Below, piece after piece: positions 19,001 through 38,091 of a DNA stretch of 64,000 nucleotides; the stretch's first letter is position 1, and every line of letters starts with the position of its first letter. Under the pieces are notes generated by a model. It ran no database searches, was not told where the DNA came from, and saw only the letters and a program-made list of their open reading frames with translations. Position numbers and translations under genes: made by a program. Source of the stretch: Streptomyces sp. Sge12 (GTDB taxonomy: Bacteria; Actinomycetota; Actinomycetes; Streptomycetales; Streptomycetaceae); the NCBI RefSeq assembly GCF_002080455.1, contig NZ_CP020555.1:2046001-2110000 (forward strand), read 5' to 3'.

Positions 19001-22000
19001 GGCGGCGGCAAGCAGCGGGCGGGCCTGCACCGGATCGGCTGGAAGCCGCTCCCGCAGAGCGTGCAGGGCACGACCGGGCTCTGGGCCGTGCTGGGTTCCG
19101 ACCCGCACGGGCTGGCCGCGGCCGTCTCCGGGGACACGTACGCGGATGCCGCCGAGCTGCGCACCGCCCTGGGCGACGGCGCACAACTTCCCTCCTTCAT
19201 CGGCCTGTCCGAGGACGTCACCGAGGTGCACTCGGCGGTCCAGGGCACCCTGGCCACGCTCCAGCAGCTCCTGGCCGACACCGCACTCGACTCCACCCCC
19301 ATCGTCGTCCTCACCCGCGGAGCCACCGCCCTGACGACCGACGAAGACATCCTCAACCTCCCCGCCGCAGCCCTCACCGGCCTCATACGCACCGCCCAGA
19401 ACGAACACCCCGGCCGCATCACCCTCCTCGACATCGACACCACCGAACACCTCACCACCGCAGCCCACACCGCAGCCCACACCCCCGACACCCAACTCGC
19501 CCTACGCGACGGCCAACTCCACACCCCCCGCCTCGAAACCACCCCCACCACAAACACCACGAACACAACCTTCGACCCCGAAGGCACCATCCTCATCACC
19601 GGCGGCACCGGCGGACTCGGCCGCATCCTCGCCCGCCACCTCGTCACCCACCACGGCGCCAAACACCTCCTCCTCACCAGCCGCAGCGGACCCAACGCCC
19701 CCGGCGCCCAAGAACTCACCACCGAACTCACCACCGCAGGCGCCCACATCACCATCACCGCCTGCGACACCTCCAACCGCGAAGCAACCGCACGACTCCT
19801 GAACACCATCCCCGCCGCCCACCCCCTCACCGCCGTCATCCACGCCGCCGGCACCCTCAACGACGCCACCCTCCACAACCTCACCCCCCACCACATCACC
19901 CAAGTCCTCCACTCCAAGACCGACGCCGCCCACCACCTCCACGAACTCACCCAGAACCACCCCCTCACCCACTTCATCCTCTTCTCCTCCATCGCCGGAC
20001 TCATCGGAAACCCCGGCCAGGCCAACTACGCCGCCGCCAACACCTACCTCGACGCCCTCGCCCACCACCGCCACCACCACAACCTCCCCGCCACCAGCCT
20101 CGCCTGGGGACTCTGGGACACCTCCAGTGCGATGACGAGCGGACTGAGCGAGCTCGACATCAAGCGGTGGGCCCGCAAGGGTGTCCGGCCGATCTCCGCC
20201 GAGCGCGGCATGGAGATCTTCGACGCGGCCCTCGCCTCGTCCGAGCCGCTGCTCGCCGCGGCCGACCTGGACCTGGCGACCCTGCGTTCCCCGGACCGGT
20301 CGGCGCCCGCGCTGCTGCGCACGCTGGTCCGCGCCCCCCGCCGCCGCGCCGCGGCCGCTGCCGTCTCCGCGAAGGGGGATTCCTCCTGGGCCGAGCGCAC
20401 CGCCGCCCTTCCCCCGGCCGACCGCCGGCGTACCGTCGGTGAGCTCGTACGGGCCACCGTCGCCGCCGTACTCGGGCTGGCCGGGCCCGACGCCGTCAAC
20501 GACGACGCGGCGTTCAAGACCCTCGGCATGGACTCGCTGACCGGCCTGGAGCTGCGGCGCCGGGTCGTCGCGGTCACCGGTGTCACGCTGCCCGCGACCG
20601 CCGTCTTCGACCACCCCACCCCGGACGCCCTCGCCGGCTTCCTGGCGGGCGAGCTGTCCAAGCTGGCCGGTGAGACCGAGGTCGTCGTCCGGCCCGGGCA
20701 GCCGATCGTGGCGCGCAGCGGCTCCGACCCGGAGGACCCGATCGTCATCGTGGGGATGGCCTGCCGCTATCCCGGCGGCACCCGCTCCCCCGACGACCTG
20801 TGGCAGCTCGTGGCGGACGGCGTCGACGCCATCGGCCCGTTCCCCACGAACCGCGGCTGGGCGCTGGACCGGCTGTTCGACGACGACCCGAACCAGGCGG
20901 GCCACTCGTACGCCCGCCACGGTGGTTTCCTCCACGATGCCGACCGCTTCGACGCGGAGTTCTTCGGGATCAGCCCGCGCGAGGCGGCGGCCATGGACCC
21001 GCAGCAGCGCCTGCTGCTGGAGGCCAGTTGGGAGGCGGTGGAGAACGCGGGCATCGCCCCGGCCACGCTGCGCGGCAGCCGTACCGGTGTCTTCAACGGC
21101 GCCATGTACAGCGAGTACGCCTCCCACCTGCGCAATGCGCCGGAGGCGGTGGAGGCCTACCGTACGACCGGGAACACGCTCAGCGTCGCCTCGGGGCGCG
21201 TCTCGTACGCGTTGGGCCTCCAGGGTCCGGCGATCACGGTCGACACGGCCTGCTCCTCCTCGCTCGTGGCCCTGCACCTGGCCGCCCAGGCGCTGCGCCA
21301 GGGCGAATGCACCCTGGCGCTGGCGGGTGGCGTGACCGTGATGGCCGTGCCCGATCTGTTCGTGGAGTTCAGCCGGCAGCGCGGGCTGGCGACGGACGGC
21401 CGCTGCAAGTCCTTCGCGGACGCGGCGGACGGCACCGCCTGGAGCGAGGGTGTCGGCATGCTGCTGTTGGAGCGGCTCTCCGACGCCCGGCGCAACGGGC
21501 ACCAGGTCCTCGCGGTCGTCCGCGGTTCCGCCGTCAACCAGGACGGCGCCAGCAACGGCCTCACCGCCCCCAACGGACCCTCCCAGGAACGCGTCATCCG
21601 CGAAGCCCTCACCGCCTCCGGACTCACCCCCACCGACATCGACGCCGTCGAAGCCCACGGCACCGGAACCACCCTCGGCGACCCCATCGAAGCCCAAGCC
21701 ATCCTCGCCACCTACGGCCAGAACCGAACCCCCGACCACCCCCTCCACCTCGGCTCACTCAAATCCAACATCGGCCACTCCCAAGCCGCAGCCGGCGTCG
21801 GCGGCGTCATCAAAATGGTCATGGCCATGCAACACGGAGTCCTCCCCCGCACCCTGCACGTGGACCGGCCGACCTCGCACGTCGACTGGAGCACGGGCTC
21901 GGTGTCCCTCCTGACGGAGGCCACCCCGTGGCCGGAGACCGACCGGCCGCGCCGCTCCGCCGTGTCCTCCTTCGGCATCAGCGGCACCAACGCCCACGTC

Positions 22001-25000
22001 GTACTGGAACAAGCCCCCACCACCGAACCCGCGGAGCGTACGGCGGAAGCCCCCGCGGCCCTGCCGGCCGCCCGCCCGTGGCTGCTGTCGGGCCACACGG
22101 AGGCGGCCCTGCGGGCCCAGGCCGGCCGGCTGCTGGCCTTCGTCTCCGCGTCCACATCGGACGAGGAGAGCGCGCAGGGAGAGCCGTCCGTCTCGCTGGC
22201 CGACATCGGCAGGACGCTGGCCGAGGTTCCGGGGCTGCTGGCGCATTCGGCGGCCGTGGTCGCGGAGGACCGGGACGGCTACCTGCGGGGGCTGGCCGCG
22301 CTGGCCGCGGGTGAGGAATCCGCCGATGTGATCGCGGGCCCGCCGGCGGGTCGTGGCGGTGGCAGGACCGCGTTCCTGTTCACGGGTCAGGGCAGTCAGC
22401 GTCCCGGCATGGGCCGTGAGCTGTACGCGACCCACCCCGTCTACGCCGCCACCCTCGACGAGGTCTGCACCCACCTCGACCGGCACCTCGAGCAGGCCGT
22501 CCCCCTCAAGACCCTGATCCTCGCCGACGAGGACCCCGCCTCACCCCTCCACCAGACCATGTGGACCCAAGCAGCACTCTTCGCCACCGAGGTCGCGCTC
22601 TACCGCACGCTGGAACACCACGGCCTCACGCCCGACGTCGTCGTCGGGCACTCCCTCGGTGAGCTCGCCGCCGCGCACGTCGCCGGGGTCTTCTCCCTGG
22701 ACGACGCCTGCACCCTCGTCGCCGCACGCGGACGCCTCATGCAAACCGCCCCCACCGGCGGCGCCATGATCTCCATCGAAGCCACCGAAACCGAAATACG
22801 CGACACCCTCCCCACCCACCACGGCCACCTCGACATCGCCGCCATCAACACCCCCAACTCCACCGTCATCACCGGCGACCACGACGCAGCCCACCAACTC
22901 GCCACCACCTGGCGCAGCAACGGCCGACGCACCAAACAACTCAACGTCAGCCACGCCTTCCACTCCCCCCACATGGACCCCATCCTCAACCAATTCCGCA
23001 CCACCGCCACCACCCTCACCTACCACACCCCCACCATCCCCCTCATCTCCAACCTCACCGGCACCACCGCCACCACCCAACAACTCACCAACCCCGACTA
23101 CTGGGTCCAACACCTCCGCCACACCGTCCGCTTCAACGACGCCATCCACCACCTCCACCACCACCACAACATCACCACCTACATCGAACTCGGCCCCGAC
23201 CCCACCCTCACCGCGATGACCACCAGCATCCTCGGGGAGGACATCGCCCGGGGTGCGGTGACGGCCGTGGGCGTGCTGCGCAAGGGCCGCCCCGAGGTGC
23301 GGACGCTGGCGGTCGCCCTGGCCCACGCGGCCCTGCGGGGTGCGGCACTGGACGCCGAGCGCCTCTTCCCCGGTGCGCGGCGGGCCGTACTGCCGACGTA
23401 CGCCTTCCAGGGCACCCGGTTCTGGCTGAACAGCCCGGCCACGGCGGAGGACGTGGCGAGTCTGGGCCTGACGCCGGCCGAGCACCCGCTGCTCGGCGCG
23501 GTGACCAGCCTCGCCGGCGGGGAGGGACTGCTGTTCACGGGCCGCGTCTCGCGGAACACCCATCCGTGGATCGCCGAGCACGCGGTCTCCGGGACCGTAC
23601 TGCTGCCGGGCACGGCGTTCGTCGAGATGGCCGTCGCGGCGGGCGAGCGCTTCGGTTACGACCGGCTCCAGGAACTGGTCCTGGAGGCGCCGCTGATCGT
23701 CCCCGAGGACGGTCGGATCCACCTCCAGGTGGCCCTCGGCGCCGAGGAGTCGGGCACCCGATCCGTCACCATCCACTCCCGCGCCGAGGGCGGGGCGGAC
23801 GAGGAGTGGACCCGGAACGCCTCCGGTGTCCTCGCCGAGGCCGGTCCGGCCCCCGCGCCGGACGCTGCCGTCTGGCCGCCGGAGGGTGCGAAGGAGCTGG
23901 CGGTCGGTGACCTCTACCCGCGGCTCGCCGAGCGCGGATACACGTACGGCCCCACCTTCCAGGGCCTGCGGCGGGCGTGGAGACGCGGTACGGATCTGTA
24001 CGCGGAGATCTCACTGCCGGAGAGCATCGACGGCGACGCGTTCGCCCTGCACCCGGCCGCGCTGGACGCCGCTCTCCACGGTCTGCTGATCGAGGACTCC
24101 GACGAGGTGGACGTCCCGTTCTCCTTCAACGGGGTCACCCTGCACGCGGCGGGTGCGACCGCGCTCCGGGTGCGCCTGGTGCCGAAGGACGGTACGAGCT
24201 CCGCGTCACTGACGGCCACGGACGCCGACGGCCGACCGGTGCTGACGGTGGACGAGATCGCCCTGCGCCCGGCCGGTGACCTCCGGGGCCGCGGCGGAAC
24301 GCAGGACGGGCTGTACCGGATGGTGTGGAAGCCGTTCCCGACGACCACGGATGCCGATGCCGCTACGGGTCCCTGGGCGGTGCTGGGCTCCGACCCGCAC
24401 GGGTTGGGCCCCGCCGTCTCCGGGGATGTGTACGCCGACGTCGCCGCGCTTCGGGCCGCGATCGCAGCGGGCGCTCAACTGCCGCTGTTCATCGGCCTGT
24501 CCGAGGACGTCACCGAGGTGCACTCGGCGGTCCAGGGCACCCTGGCCACGCTCCAGCAGCTCCTGGCCGACACCACACTCGACTCCACCCCCATCGTCGT
24601 CCTCACCCGCGGAGCCACCGCCCTGACGACCGACGAAGACATCCTCAACCTCCCCGCAGCAGCCCTCACCGGCCTCATACGCACCGCCCAGAACGAACAC
24701 CCCGGCCGCATCACCCTCCTCGACATCGACACCACCGAACACCTCACCACCGCAGCCCACACCGCAGCCCACACCCCCGACACCCAACTCGCCCTCAGAG
24801 ACGGCCAACTCCACACCCCCCGCCTCGAAACCACGCTCGCCGGCCCGGCACCGGTCCCCTTCGACCCCGAAGGCACCATCCTCATCACCGGCGGCACCGG
24901 CGGACTCGGCCGCATCCTCGCCCGCCACCTCGTCACCCACCACGGCGCCAAACACCTCCTCCTCACCAGCCGCAGCGGACCCAACGCCCCCGGCGCCCAA

Positions 25001-28000
25001 GAACTCACCACCGAACTCACCACCGCAGGCGCCCACATCACCATCACCGCCTGCGACACCTCCAACCGCGCAGAGCTCGCCGACGCCATCGACGCCGTCC
25101 CCGCCGCCCACCCCCTCACCGCCGTCATCCACGCCGCCGGCACCCTCAACGACGCCACCCTCCACAACCTCACCCCCCACCACATCACCCAAGTCCTCCA
25201 CCCCAAGACCGACGCCGCCCACCACCTCCACGAACTCACCCGCGACCTGAACCTGTCGGCCTTCATCCTCTTCTCCTCCATCGCCGGACTCATCGGAAAC
25301 CCCGGCCAGGCCAACTACGCCGCCGCCAACACCTACCTCGACGCCCTCGCCCACCACCGCCACCACCACAACCTCCCCGCCACCAGCCTCGCCTGGGGAC
25401 TCTGGGACACGAGCACGGGCAGCATGGCCGCCCAGTTCTCGGAGGCCGACATCAAGCGGTGGGCGGCCAAGGGCATCCTCGCGCTGACCCCCGAGCGCGG
25501 AATGGAGCTGTTCGACGCCGCGCTCGCCTCCGGCGAACCGGGTCTCGTACCCATCGAGTTGGACCTCAAGGCGCTGCGGTCCCCGGAGCAGACCGCCCCG
25601 GCCCTGCTGCGCACGCTGGTGCGTGCCCCGCGTCGCCGGGCCGCGGCCGCCACCGGGTCCTCGTGGGCCGAACGCACCGCCGCCCTGCCCCCCGCCGACC
25701 GCCGCCGCGCCGCGAGTGAGCTCGTACGGGCCACCGTCGCGGCCGTGCTCGGGCTGGCCGGACCCGCCGCCGTCAACGACGGCGGACCGTTCATCCAGCT
25801 GGGCATGGACTCCCTCACCGGCATGGAGCTCCGCCGCCGGCTGGCGTCGGACACCGGCATCGCGGTTCCCGCGACGGCCGTCTTCGACCACCCCACGCCC
25901 GGTGCGCTCACCGACTTCGTACTCGCCGAGCTCGCCCGGATCGCAGGTGAGGCGGCTGCCCGCCCCTCGCCGGACTCCGCTGCCGCGGCCACCACCGGCA
26001 TCGCCCGGGACGACGATCCGATCGTGATCGTGGGCATGGCCTGCCGCTACCCCGGCGGCACCCGCTCCCCCGACGACCTGTGGCAGCTCGTGGCGGACGG
26101 CGTCGACGCCATCGGCCCCTTCCCCACCAACCGCGACTGGGACCTCGACAACCTGTACGACCCCGACCCCACCCGCGCCGGCAAGAGCTACACGCGGCAC
26201 GGCGGCTTCCTGTACGACGCCGACCGGTTCGACGCCGAATTCTTCGGTGTCTCGCCGCGCGAGGCCTTTGCGATCGACCCGCAGCAGCGCCTGTTGCTGG
26301 AGACCACCTGGGAAGGTTTCGAGCAGGCGGGCATCGACCCGGCCACCCTGCGCGGCAGCCGCACCGGCGTGTTCGTCGGCACCATGTACGACGACTACGC
26401 CTCCCGCCTGTCCTCCGTACCGGTCGAGTACGAGGGCTACCTGAGCACCGGCAGCGCCGGCAGTGTCGCCTCCGGCCGGCTGTCGTACACCTTCGGGCTG
26501 GAGGGTCCGGCGATCACGGTCGACACCGCCTGCTCCTCCTCGCTCGTGGCCCTGCACCTGGCCGCCCAGGCCCTGCGCACGGGCGAATGCACCCTGGCGG
26601 TCGCCGGTGGTGCCACCGTCATGGCCACGCCCCGGCCCTTCGTGGAGTTCAGCCGGCAGCGCGGGCTCGCACCCGACGGGCGGGTGAAGTCGTTCTCCGC
26701 CTCCGCGGACGGTACGACGTGGAGCGAGGGTGTCGGGATCCTGCTCTTGGAGCGGCTCTCCGACGCCCGCCGCAACGGGCACCAGGTCCTCGCGGTCGTC
26801 CGCGGCTCCGCCGTCAACCAGGACGGCGCCAGCAACGGCCTCACCGCCCCCAACGGACCCTCCCAGGAACGCGTCATCCGCGAAGCCCTCACCGCCTCCG
26901 GACTCACTCCCACCGACATCGACGCCGTCGAAGCCCACGGCACCGGAACCACCCTCGGCGACCCCATCGAAGCCCAAGCCATCCTCGCCACCTACGGCCA
27001 GAACCGAACCCCCGACCACCCCCTCCACCTCGGCTCACTCAAATCCAACATCGGCCACTCCCAAGCCGCAGCCGGCGTCGGCGGCGTCATCAAAATGGTC
27101 ATGGCCATGCAACACGGAGTCCTCCCCCGCACCCTGCACGTGGATGCGCCGAGCCCGCACGTGGACTGGTCGAGCGGCGCCGTGTCCCTGCTCACCGAGG
27201 CCACTCCCTGGCCGGAGACCGACCGGCCGCGCCGCTCCGCCGTGTCCTCCTTCGGCATCAGCGGCACCAACGCCCACGTCGTACTGGAACAAGCCCCCAC
27301 CACCGAACCCGCGGAACCCCGCGAACCGGTGACCGCCGGCCTCGTGCCGTGGGTGGTCTCCGGGCGCGGCACGGACGGGCTGCGCGCCCGGGCCGGACAG
27401 CTGCGCCGGCTCGCCGCCGAGGCGGGCACCGAGGGCGGCTTCGGCCCGGAGCACCTGGACATCGGCCACTCGCTGGCCACCACCCGCGCAGCCCTCGCGG
27501 ACCGTGCCGTCGTACTCGCCGAGGACCCGGCGGCTCTGGTGGCGGGCCTGGACGCCCTGGCGCGCGGCGAATCCGCGCCGCAGCTGGTGAGCGGTGACCC
27601 GGGCCGGGCGAACGCGTCCCCCGGAATCGCGTTCCTGTTCACGGGCCAGGGCAGTCAGCGTCCCGGCATGGGCCGTGAGCTGTACGCGACCCACCCAGTC
27701 TTCGCCCGGGCGCTCGACGACGTGTGTGCGCGGATGGACGTACACCTGGGCCGGTCACTGAAGGAGCTGATCCTCGCCGAGGAGGGGAGCGAGCAGGCCG
27801 CGCTCCTCGACCGGACGCAGTACACCCAGCCCGCCCTGTTCGCCGTCGAGGTCGCGCTGTTCCGGCTGGTGGAGCACTACGGCCTCATCCCCGACGTCGT
27901 CGTCGGGCACTCGGTGGGTGAGCTCGCCGCCGCGCACGTCGCCGGGGTCTTCTCCCTCGACGACGCCTGCACCCTCGTCGCCGCACGCGGACGCCTCATG

Positions 28001-31000
28001 CAAACCGCCCCCACCGGCGGCGCCATGATCTCCATCGAAGCCACCGAAACCGAAATACGCGACACCCTCCCCACCCACCACGGCCACCTCGACATCGCCG
28101 CCATCAACACCCCCAACTCCACCGTCATCACCGGCGACCACGACGCAGCCCACCAACTCGCCACCACCTGGCGCAGCAACGGCCGACGCACCAAACAACT
28201 CAACGTCAGCCACGCCTTCCACTCCCCCCACATGGACCCCATCCTCAACCAATTCCGCACCACCGCCACCACCCTCACCTACCACACCCCCACCATCCCC
28301 CTCATCTCCAACCTCACCGGCACCACCGCCACCACCCAACAACTCACCAACCCCGACTACTGGGTCCAACACCTCCGCCACACCGTCCGCTTCAACGACG
28401 CCATCCACCACCTCCACCACCACCACAACATCACCACCTACATCGAACTCGGCCCCGACCCCACCCTCACCGCGATGGTCCGGACGATCCTGGGCTCCGG
28501 CGAGCCGGAGGCACCGCTCACCGCGCTCCCGCTGCTGCGCGCGGGGCACCCCGAGGGGCACACCCTCGCGGCGGCGCTCGCCCACGCCTACGTGAGCGGG
28601 GCGGACGTCCGGTGGGACGGGCTGCTGCCCGGTGGCCGGGCCGTCGCCCTGCCCACGTACCCCTACCAGCGGGACAGCTACTGGCTGAGCGCCCCCGCGG
28701 CCGCGGTGGCCGCCAGGCCGGCCGGCGGGCATCCGCTGCTGGACGGGGCCGTCGAACTCGCCGCCGGGCAGGGCTGGTTGTTCACCGGCACGCTCGACGC
28801 CGAGGTCCATCCGTGGCTGGCGGAGCACGCCATCCAGGGCCGGCCGCTGCTGCCCGGGGCGGCCGTCGCCGAGCTCGCCCTGTACGCGGCGCGCCGGACC
28901 GGTGCGGCGCAGGTCGCCGAGCTGACCCTCGAACAGCCGCTGCCGCTCGACGGGCGCGTCACCGTCCAGCTCATGGTGGGCCCGGGCGGGGACGGGACGC
29001 GCACGGTCGCCCTGCACGCACGGCCCGAGGGGGTGCCGGACGCCGCGTGGGTGCGGCACGCCTCCGGTGTGCTGGCCGAGGAGGTGGTTCCCGTACGGGC
29101 GGCGGACCCGGCGGACCCGGCCGACCCGGCCGGCGAAGGCGTCCGGCCTCCGGACGGAGCCACCGAGATCCCGGTGGGCGACCTCTATACGCGGCTGGCC
29201 GAGCGCGGATACGCGTACGGCCCCGCCTTCCAGGGCCTGCGGGCCGTCTGGAGCCACGGCCACGACCTGTACGCGGAGGTCGTCCTCCCCGAGAGCGCCG
29301 GCGGCCCGCACGGCGCGGGCTTCGGCCTGCACCCCGCCGCTCTGGACGCCGCCCTGCACACCGCCCTCGTCGGGGCCGGAGCCGGCGACCGGCTCCTGGT
29401 GCCCTTCGCGTGGAGCGGCCTGACCCCGGGCGCTACCGGCGCCACCGAGCTACGGGTCCGCCTGCGTCGCGCCCCGGGCGGCGACAGCTACTCCCTGCTG
29501 ATCACGGACCCGGCGGGCACCCGGGTGTTCGAGGCCGAGGCCCTCGCGGTGCGCGAGCTCCCGGCGGACGCGGCGGCCGCCGCCGGTCCGGTGCACGGGG
29601 CCGCCCTGTTCGACCTGCACTGGTCGCCCGTGAGCCGCTCCGCTCCCGTACCGGCCGGTCCGTGGGCCGTCCTGGACGACGCGGACTCCGCCGTCGCGGA
29701 TGCCGTGCGCGCCGCCGGTGTGGCGGTACGGACCCACGCGGGCCTCGACGCGCTGCGCGCCGCGGTCGACGCCGGAGCTCCGGTGCCGTCCGTGGTGCTG
29801 GCTCCCGTGTCCGGCGGGTCCGGGGTGCTCGCCGTCCTGGAGCTGGCCCAACGCTGGCTGGCCGACGAGCGGTTCGCCGACTCCCGGCTCGCCGTCCTCA
29901 CCGAGGGCGCGGTGGCGGCCGCGGACACCGAGCGACCGGATCCCGCGCTGGCGGCGGTCTGGGGTCTGATCCGCTCCGCCCAGTCGGAGCAGCCCGGCCG
30001 GTTCACCCTGGTCGACACCGACGGGCGGCCCGAGTCCGTACGCGCCCTCGCCCCGGCCCTGGCCTCGGCGGAGCCGCAGCTCGCGGTACGCGCCGGACGG
30101 GCGTCGGCACCGGCCCTGCGCGGGCACCGGCCGGCCACGGGCGGCGCCGGCGACGCCGCATCCGCCGCGGCCGACCGGGTCGCCTTCGGCGCGGACAGCC
30201 ACGTCCTGCTCACCGGCGGTCTGGGCACCCTGGGCCGGCTGCTGGCCCGGCACCTGGTGAAGCAGCACGGGGTACGGAAGCTGCTGCTGACCGGCCGCCG
30301 CGGTGCGGCGACACCGGGGGCGCAGGAGTTCACCGCCGAACTGGCCTCGCTGGGCGCCGAGGTGACCGTGGCCGCCTGCGACACCGGCGACCGGGCTGCG
30401 CTGGCCGCCCTGCTGGCGACCGTACCGGCGGACCGGCCGCTGACGGCGGTGGTCCACGCCGCGGGCGTGACCGACGACTCGGTCCTGGCGGGGCTCACCG
30501 CGCAGCGGATGGCAGGGGTGCTGCGGCCCAAGGCCGACGCGGCCCTCCACCTGCACGAACTGACCCGGGACCTGGACCTGACGGCCTTCGTGCTGTTCTC
30601 CTCGCTGGCGGGCACCCTGGGCTCGGCCGGTCAGGGCAACTACGCGGCGGCCAACGCCTTCCTGGACGCCCTGGCGCAGCGGCGCCGCGGCGAAGGGCTG
30701 CCGGCCCTGTCGCTGGCCTGGGGCCTGTGGGCGCAGGAGAGCGCCCTGACCGGCGACCTGGGCGCGGCGGACCTGAACCGGCTGGCCCGCTCCGGGATCG
30801 GGGCGCTGTCCGCGGAGGAGGGCCTGGACCTGTTCGACGCGGCCGTCGCCTCCGGCGCCGCCGTCTTGACGGCCGCGCACCTGGACCTGCGGACGGTGGA
30901 TCCGGACGCGGTGGCGGTCGTACTGCGGGGGCTGGCTCCGGCCCGCCGCCGCGAGGACGCCGCGCCGAAGGCCGCGAACACGGCTGCCGCCCTGCGCGAC

Positions 31001-31426
31001 CGGCTGGCCCGGGCGCCCCGGCGGGAGCACCACCACCTGCTGCTCGAGACCGTACGGGCCGAAGTGGCGGCCGTCCTGGGCCACTCGGGCCGGGGCCGGG
31101 TGCCGGCCGACCGCCGGTTCCAGGACCTGGGCTTCGACTCGCTGACCGCGGTCGAGCTGCGCAACCGGCTGACGGCGGCGACCGGCGTCAAGCTGCCGCC
31201 CACGCTCGTCTTCGACCACCCGACGCCGGGCGCCCTGGCGGACCGGCTGCGGGCCGCACTGGCACCCGACCTGCCGGCGCAGGACAGCCCCGGGGAAGCC
31301 GCCGACCGCACCGACGGCACGGACGGCACGGACGCCGCCGACGGCACGGACCTGCCGGACGGCGGGAGCGCGCTCGACACGATGAGCGCCGACGACCTGG
31401 TCCGCCTGGCCCTGGGCGACCACTAG
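13025..31426 (+). CDS. Type I modular PKS: loading module plus three reducing modules
   Basis: This 6133-aa protein starts at ATG 13025, with GAGG 6 nt upstream; a GTG at 13013 is less likely. The loading module has a shortened KS-like remnant (residues ~12-218) without a cysteine, an AT (~345-640; GHSIGE, YAPH in place of YASH/HAFH) and an ACP (Ser740). Module 1 has KS (Cys974), AT (GHSQGE and YASH, methylmalonyl type), DH, KR and ACP (Ser2504). Module 2 has KS (Cys2743), AT (HAFH, malonyl type), DH, KR and ACP (Ser4263). Module 3 has KS (Cys4503), AT (HAFH, malonyl), DH, KR and ACP (Ser6039). All three DHs keep HxxxGxxxxP and the second Asp, and the KRs keep Ser, Tyr and Asn. The protein ends in a short acidic docking tail. 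The predicted growing chain is a conjugated triene with one methyl branch. Starter identity is unknown. Confidence 0.97.
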   Translation: MSVETTRRDAEPVAVIGLSCRFPDAHAEGGEGAEGAEGFDAGFFGIAPDAAVSMDAPRRLLLELGWEALEHAGIVPAALRGGDTGVFLGADGADSTEATEDAGPAGDLRTVLGLSGPGRTVADGPASALAAVRLACESLRTGQSGIALAGGTGTRTGRAPAGGAVLVLKTLARALADGDRVRGVLPEGGTAAPTGLAALVEALDPAAARVAAGDTASRQERSGAPAPAAFRGGTLPWVLSGHTVAAERAQAQRLLAQLTSNAEHPEHAEHAEHAEHADGTARPFPLPRPGDIGHSLATSRTAFTHRSVLLASTEAEFAEELTALAEGRRGSARISGTATPRDRAVFVFPGHGSQWAGMTADLLDTSDVFLASIRATAEALAPYVDWSLEDVLREVPGAPGLDRIDVIQPALFATALGLAALWRSFGIEPAAVVGHSIGELAAAVVAGGLSPQDGARAAALWGRAQARLAGRGSMLSVLLPLDEVRTRLAAWDGKLSVAGINGPRSIAVSGDVDAIERLQEELTAEGVRARRVAIDYAPHSAHMDEIHEELLTVLAPLRPRKGSIPFYSGLTGAQLDTRSLDASYWFRSLREAVLFENEIRCLADHDLFVEISPHPVMTLPVEQILETTDSTALVVGSLRRDADGPHRFLTSVAQAYAHGAPVDWSPAFPADAAVVDLPTYPFGRDTPEAAPAPFGNGGDPERTAGFLMDLVRSEVALVLGRGKGADIDPTRSFTDLGLDSATAVELRNRLVAATGLKLPTTLLFDRPTPEKLVARLAELSGVVAAHEPVSRALARRTPGSDEPIAIVSMACRFPGGVASPEDLWRLLVEERDAVSEFPGNRGWALETLFDGDPDRAGTSYTRQGGFLHDVDRFDAEFFGISPREATAMDPQQRMVLETVWEAVERAGIDPAALRGSGTGVYVGAMAQDYGPRLHEAGEGVGGYLLTGTYTSVVSGRASYTLGLEGPAVTVDTACSASLVALHTAAQALRAGECDLALAGGVTVMASPGMFVEFSRQRGLSVDGRCKSFAEAADGTGWGEGVGMLLLERLSDAERAGHEVLAVIRGSAVNQDGASNGLSAPNGPSQERVIREALAASGLSAADVDAVEAHGTGTRLGDPIEAQALLATYGQGRAADRPLYLGSLKSNIGHTQAAAGAGGVIKMVMAIRNGLLPRTLHVDTPTSHVDWSSGAVSLLTEATPWPETDRPRRAGVSSFGVSGTNAHLVLEQASGPVSAPPVSTPGSDADGAAAPMASATSVPFVLSAKSDRALRAQAGRLLDHLRENPGVRLADIGHSLALGRAHFDRRAAVVADDLAGLEQGLRALADGATDRGLVTGQSRPATRPVFVFPGQGAQWVGMAAGLLESSAVFARRMAECAAALEPLVDWSLLDVVRGAEGAPGFERVDVVQPVLWSVMVSLAEVWRSLGVEPAAVIGHSQGEIAAACVAGVLSVEDAARVVALRSRALTVLSGRGGMMSVAEPAAWVRERIGAWRGRISVAAVNGPAQTVVSGDPDALREFLAQCKEGGSRARLVDVDYASHSAHVEELEGELARILDGIEARPGDVPVYSSLTGALLPDAKVMSAGYWYQNLRETVQFESAVGELLAAGHHTFIEVSPHPVLTIGVQAALDEAGTRGTALGTLRRDEDEANRLLLSLGEAHCHGVDVDWSAVFDGTGARRVPLPTYAFQRTRFWLDTPVTAEDPSGLGLTPAEHPLLGAMTTLAGGEGVLFTGRVSRRTHPWVVDHAVVGTVLLPGTALVDMAVAAGERFGHDRLQELVLEAPLIVPEDGGIHLQVTLGAEESGTRSVTVHSRPEGGADGAGGAEEEWTLHASGLLTAGEQAVPVAATTAWPPQGARPVALDDAYDRLADRGYEYGPVFQGLGRVWQSGAEPFAERFAEVSLPQEQHADAAVFALHPALLDAALHAMLVGDGTGLTIPFSFNGVTLHATGATALRVHVIPVDANSASLTATDPDGQPVVTIDSITLRPAGDLRARGGGKQRAGLHRIGWKPLPQSVQGTTGLWAVLGSDPHGLAAAVSGDTYADAAELRTALGDGAQLPSFIGLSEDVTEVHSAVQGTLATLQQLLADTALDSTPIVVLTRGATALTTDEDILNLPAAALTGLIRTAQNEHPGRITLLDIDTTEHLTTAAHTAAHTPDTQLALRDGQLHTPRLETTPTTNTTNTTFDPEGTILITGGTGGLGRILARHLVTHHGAKHLLLTSRSGPNAPGAQELTTELTTAGAHITITACDTSNREATARLLNTIPAAHPLTAVIHAAGTLNDATLHNLTPHHITQVLHSKTDAAHHLHELTQNHPLTHFILFSSIAGLIGNPGQANYAAANTYLDALAHHRHHHNLPATSLAWGLWDTSSAMTSGLSELDIKRWARKGVRPISAERGMEIFDAALASSEPLLAAADLDLATLRSPDRSAPALLRTLVRAPRRRAAAAAVSAKGDSSWAERTAALPPADRRRTVGELVRATVAAVLGLAGPDAVNDDAAFKTLGMDSLTGLELRRRVVAVTGVTLPATAVFDHPTPDALAGFLAGELSKLAGETEVVVRPGQPIVARSGSDPEDPIVIVGMACRYPGGTRSPDDLWQLVADGVDAIGPFPTNRGWALDRLFDDDPNQAGHSYARHGGFLHDADRFDAEFFGISPREAAAMDPQQRLLLEASWEAVENAGIAPATLRGSRTGVFNGAMYSEYASHLRNAPEAVEAYRTTGNTLSVASGRVSYALGLQGPAITVDTACSSSLVALHLAAQALRQGECTLALAGGVTVMAVPDLFVEFSRQRGLATDGRCKSFADAADGTAWSEGVGMLLLERLSDARRNGHQVLAVVRGSAVNQDGASNGLTAPNGPSQERVIREALTASGLTPTDIDAVEAHGTGTTLGDPIEAQAILATYGQNRTPDHPLHLGSLKSNIGHSQAAAGVGGVIKMVMAMQHGVLPRTLHVDRPTSHVDWSTGSVSLLTEATPWPETDRPRRSAVSSFGISGTNAHVVLEQAPTTEPAERTAEAPAALPAARPWLLSGHTEAALRAQAGRLLAFVSASTSDEESAQGEPSVSLADIGRTLAEVPGLLAHSAAVVAEDRDGYLRGLAALAAGEESADVIAGPPAGRGGGRTAFLFTGQGSQRPGMGRELYATHPVYAATLDEVCTHLDRHLEQAVPLKTLILADEDPASPLHQTMWTQAALFATEVALYRTLEHHGLTPDVVVGHSLGELAAAHVAGVFSLDDACTLVAARGRLMQTAPTGGAMISIEATETEIRDTLPTHHGHLDIAAINTPNSTVITGDHDAAHQLATTWRSNGRRTKQLNVSHAFHSPHMDPILNQFRTTATTLTYHTPTIPLISNLTGTTATTQQLTNPDYWVQHLRHTVRFNDAIHHLHHHHNITTYIELGPDPTLTAMTTSILGEDIARGAVTAVGVLRKGRPEVRTLAVALAHAALRGAALDAERLFPGARRAVLPTYAFQGTRFWLNSPATAEDVASLGLTPAEHPLLGAVTSLAGGEGLLFTGRVSRNTHPWIAEHAVSGTVLLPGTAFVEMAVAAGERFGYDRLQELVLEAPLIVPEDGRIHLQVALGAEESGTRSVTIHSRAEGGADEEWTRNASGVLAEAGPAPAPDAAVWPPEGAKELAVGDLYPRLAERGYTYGPTFQGLRRAWRRGTDLYAEISLPESIDGDAFALHPAALDAALHGLLIEDSDEVDVPFSFNGVTLHAAGATALRVRLVPKDGTSSASLTATDADGRPVLTVDEIALRPAGDLRGRGGTQDGLYRMVWKPFPTTTDADAATGPWAVLGSDPHGLGPAVSGDVYADVAALRAAIAAGAQLPLFIGLSEDVTEVHSAVQGTLATLQQLLADTTLDSTPIVVLTRGATALTTDEDILNLPAAALTGLIRTAQNEHPGRITLLDIDTTEHLTTAAHTAAHTPDTQLALRDGQLHTPRLETTLAGPAPVPFDPEGTILITGGTGGLGRILARHLVTHHGAKHLLLTSRSGPNAPGAQELTTELTTAGAHITITACDTSNRAELADAIDAVPAAHPLTAVIHAAGTLNDATLHNLTPHHITQVLHPKTDAAHHLHELTRDLNLSAFILFSSIAGLIGNPGQANYAAANTYLDALAHHRHHHNLPATSLAWGLWDTSTGSMAAQFSEADIKRWAAKGILALTPERGMELFDAALASGEPGLVPIELDLKALRSPEQTAPALLRTLVRAPRRRAAAATGSSWAERTAALPPADRRRAASELVRATVAAVLGLAGPAAVNDGGPFIQLGMDSLTGMELRRRLASDTGIAVPATAVFDHPTPGALTDFVLAELARIAGEAAARPSPDSAAAATTGIARDDDPIVIVGMACRYPGGTRSPDDLWQLVADGVDAIGPFPTNRDWDLDNLYDPDPTRAGKSYTRHGGFLYDADRFDAEFFGVSPREAFAIDPQQRLLLETTWEGFEQAGIDPATLRGSRTGVFVGTMYDDYASRLSSVPVEYEGYLSTGSAGSVASGRLSYTFGLEGPAITVDTACSSSLVALHLAAQALRTGECTLAVAGGATVMATPRPFVEFSRQRGLAPDGRVKSFSASADGTTWSEGVGILLLERLSDARRNGHQVLAVVRGSAVNQDGASNGLTAPNGPSQERVIREALTASGLTPTDIDAVEAHGTGTTLGDPIEAQAILATYGQNRTPDHPLHLGSLKSNIGHSQAAAGVGGVIKMVMAMQHGVLPRTLHVDAPSPHVDWSSGAVSLLTEATPWPETDRPRRSAVSSFGISGTNAHVVLEQAPTTEPAEPREPVTAGLVPWVVSGRGTDGLRARAGQLRRLAAEAGTEGGFGPEHLDIGHSLATTRAALADRAVVLAEDPAALVAGLDALARGESAPQLVSGDPGRANASPGIAFLFTGQGSQRPGMGRELYATHPVFARALDDVCARMDVHLGRSLKELILAEEGSEQAALLDRTQYTQPALFAVEVALFRLVEHYGLIPDVVVGHSVGELAAAHVAGVFSLDDACTLVAARGRLMQTAPTGGAMISIEATETEIRDTLPTHHGHLDIAAINTPNSTVITGDHDAAHQLATTWRSNGRRTKQLNVSHAFHSPHMDPILNQFRTTATTLTYHTPTIPLISNLTGTTATTQQLTNPDYWVQHLRHTVRFNDAIHHLHHHHNITTYIELGPDPTLTAMVRTILGSGEPEAPLTALPLLRAGHPEGHTLAAALAHAYVSGADVRWDGLLPGGRAVALPTYPYQRDSYWLSAPAAAVAARPAGGHPLLDGAVELAAGQGWLFTGTLDAEVHPWLAEHAIQGRPLLPGAAVAELALYAARRTGAAQVAELTLEQPLPLDGRVTVQLMVGPGGDGTRTVALHARPEGVPDAAWVRHASGVLAEEVVPVRAADPADPADPAGEGVRPPDGATEIPVGDLYTRLAERGYAYGPAFQGLRAVWSHGHDLYAEVVLPESAGGPHGAGFGLHPAALDAALHTALVGAGAGDRLLVPFAWSGLTPGATGATELRVRLRRAPGGDSYSLLITDPAGTRVFEAEALAVRELPADAAAAAGPVHGAALFDLHWSPVSRSAPVPAGPWAVLDDADSAVADAVRAAGVAVRTHAGLDALRAAVDAGAPVPSVVLAPVSGGSGVLAVLELAQRWLADERFADSRLAVLTEGAVAAADTERPDPALAAVWGLIRSAQSEQPGRFTLVDTDGRPESVRALAPALASAEPQLAVRAGRASAPALRGHRPATGGAGDAASAAADRVAFGADSHVLLTGGLGTLGRLLARHLVKQHGVRKLLLTGRRGAATPGAQEFTAELASLGAEVTVAACDTGDRAALAALLATVPADRPLTAVVHAAGVTDDSVLAGLTAQRMAGVLRPKADAALHLHELTRDLDLTAFVLFSSLAGTLGSAGQGNYAAANAFLDALAQRRRGEGLPALSLAWGLWAQESALTGDLGAADLNRLARSGIGALSAEEGLDLFDAAVASGAAVLTAAHLDLRTVDPDAVAVVLRGLAPARRREDAAPKAANTAAALRDRLARAPRREHHHLLLETVRAEVAAVLGHSGRGRVPADRRFQDLGFDSLTAVELRNRLTAATGVKLPPTLVFDHPTPGALADRLRAALAPDLPAQDSPGEAADRTDGTDGTDAADGTDLPDGGSALDTMSADDLVRLALGDH
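13811..13855 (+). repeat. In-frame 9-bp repeats coding EHA units
   Basis: GAGCACGCC occurs four times (13820-13855) after one diverged copy, giving repeated Glu-His-Ala in the linker before the loading AT. It probably arose by replication slippage in an unstructured linker. Confidence 0.8.
19196..20121 (+). repeat. KR tract, module 1 copy
   Basis: This 926-bp segment spans the end of the DH-KR linker and most of KR1. It is nearly identical to 24488-25410 in module 2, apart from a few short divergent patches (such as 19531-19572 and 19783-19806). The end points are sharp. Confidence 0.85.
21481..21864 (+). repeat. KS tract, module 2 copy
   Basis: This 384-bp piece of the C-terminal half of KS2 matches 26761-27144 in KS3 with only a few differences. 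Confidence 0.85.
22631..23218 (+). repeat. AT tract, module 2 copy
   Basis: This 588-bp AT2 segment, from just before GHSLGE through HAFH to the C-terminal part, matches 27890-28477 in AT3 almost perfectly. Malonyl specificity of both domains therefore shares one recent origin. Confidence 0.85.
24488..25410 (+). repeat. KR tract, module 2 copy
   Basis: This 923-bp segment matches 19196-20121 in module 1 and differs mainly in short patches in the linker and after the CDTSNR motif. Confidence 0.85.
26761..27144 (+). repeat. KS tract, module 3 copy
   Basis: This 384-bp segment matches 21481-21864 in KS2. Confidence 0.85.
27890..28477 (+). repeat. AT tract, module 3 copy
   Basis: This 588-bp segment matches 22631-23218 in AT2. 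Outside it the two ATs diverge at once. Confidence 0.85.
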
Positions 31427-31491
31427 CCCGGCCCGGCCGCACAACCCACCACCAGACCCAGACCCCAACGGGAAAGTACGGAGAGAACAGG

Positions 31492-38081
<6,590 letters not shown>

Positions 38082-38091
<10 letters not shown>

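Noticed and set aside
22790..23200. Repetitive CACC-rich stretches as a CRISPR or satellite array
   Set aside because: They are in-frame coding sequence of AT2 (HAFH motif present) with no regular repeat-spacer structure.
24206..27028. Long - strand glycine/valine-rich frame opposite PKS modules 2-3
   Set aside because: It is the mirror of the CAC/ACC-rich duplicated tracts, not a glycine-rich protein gene.
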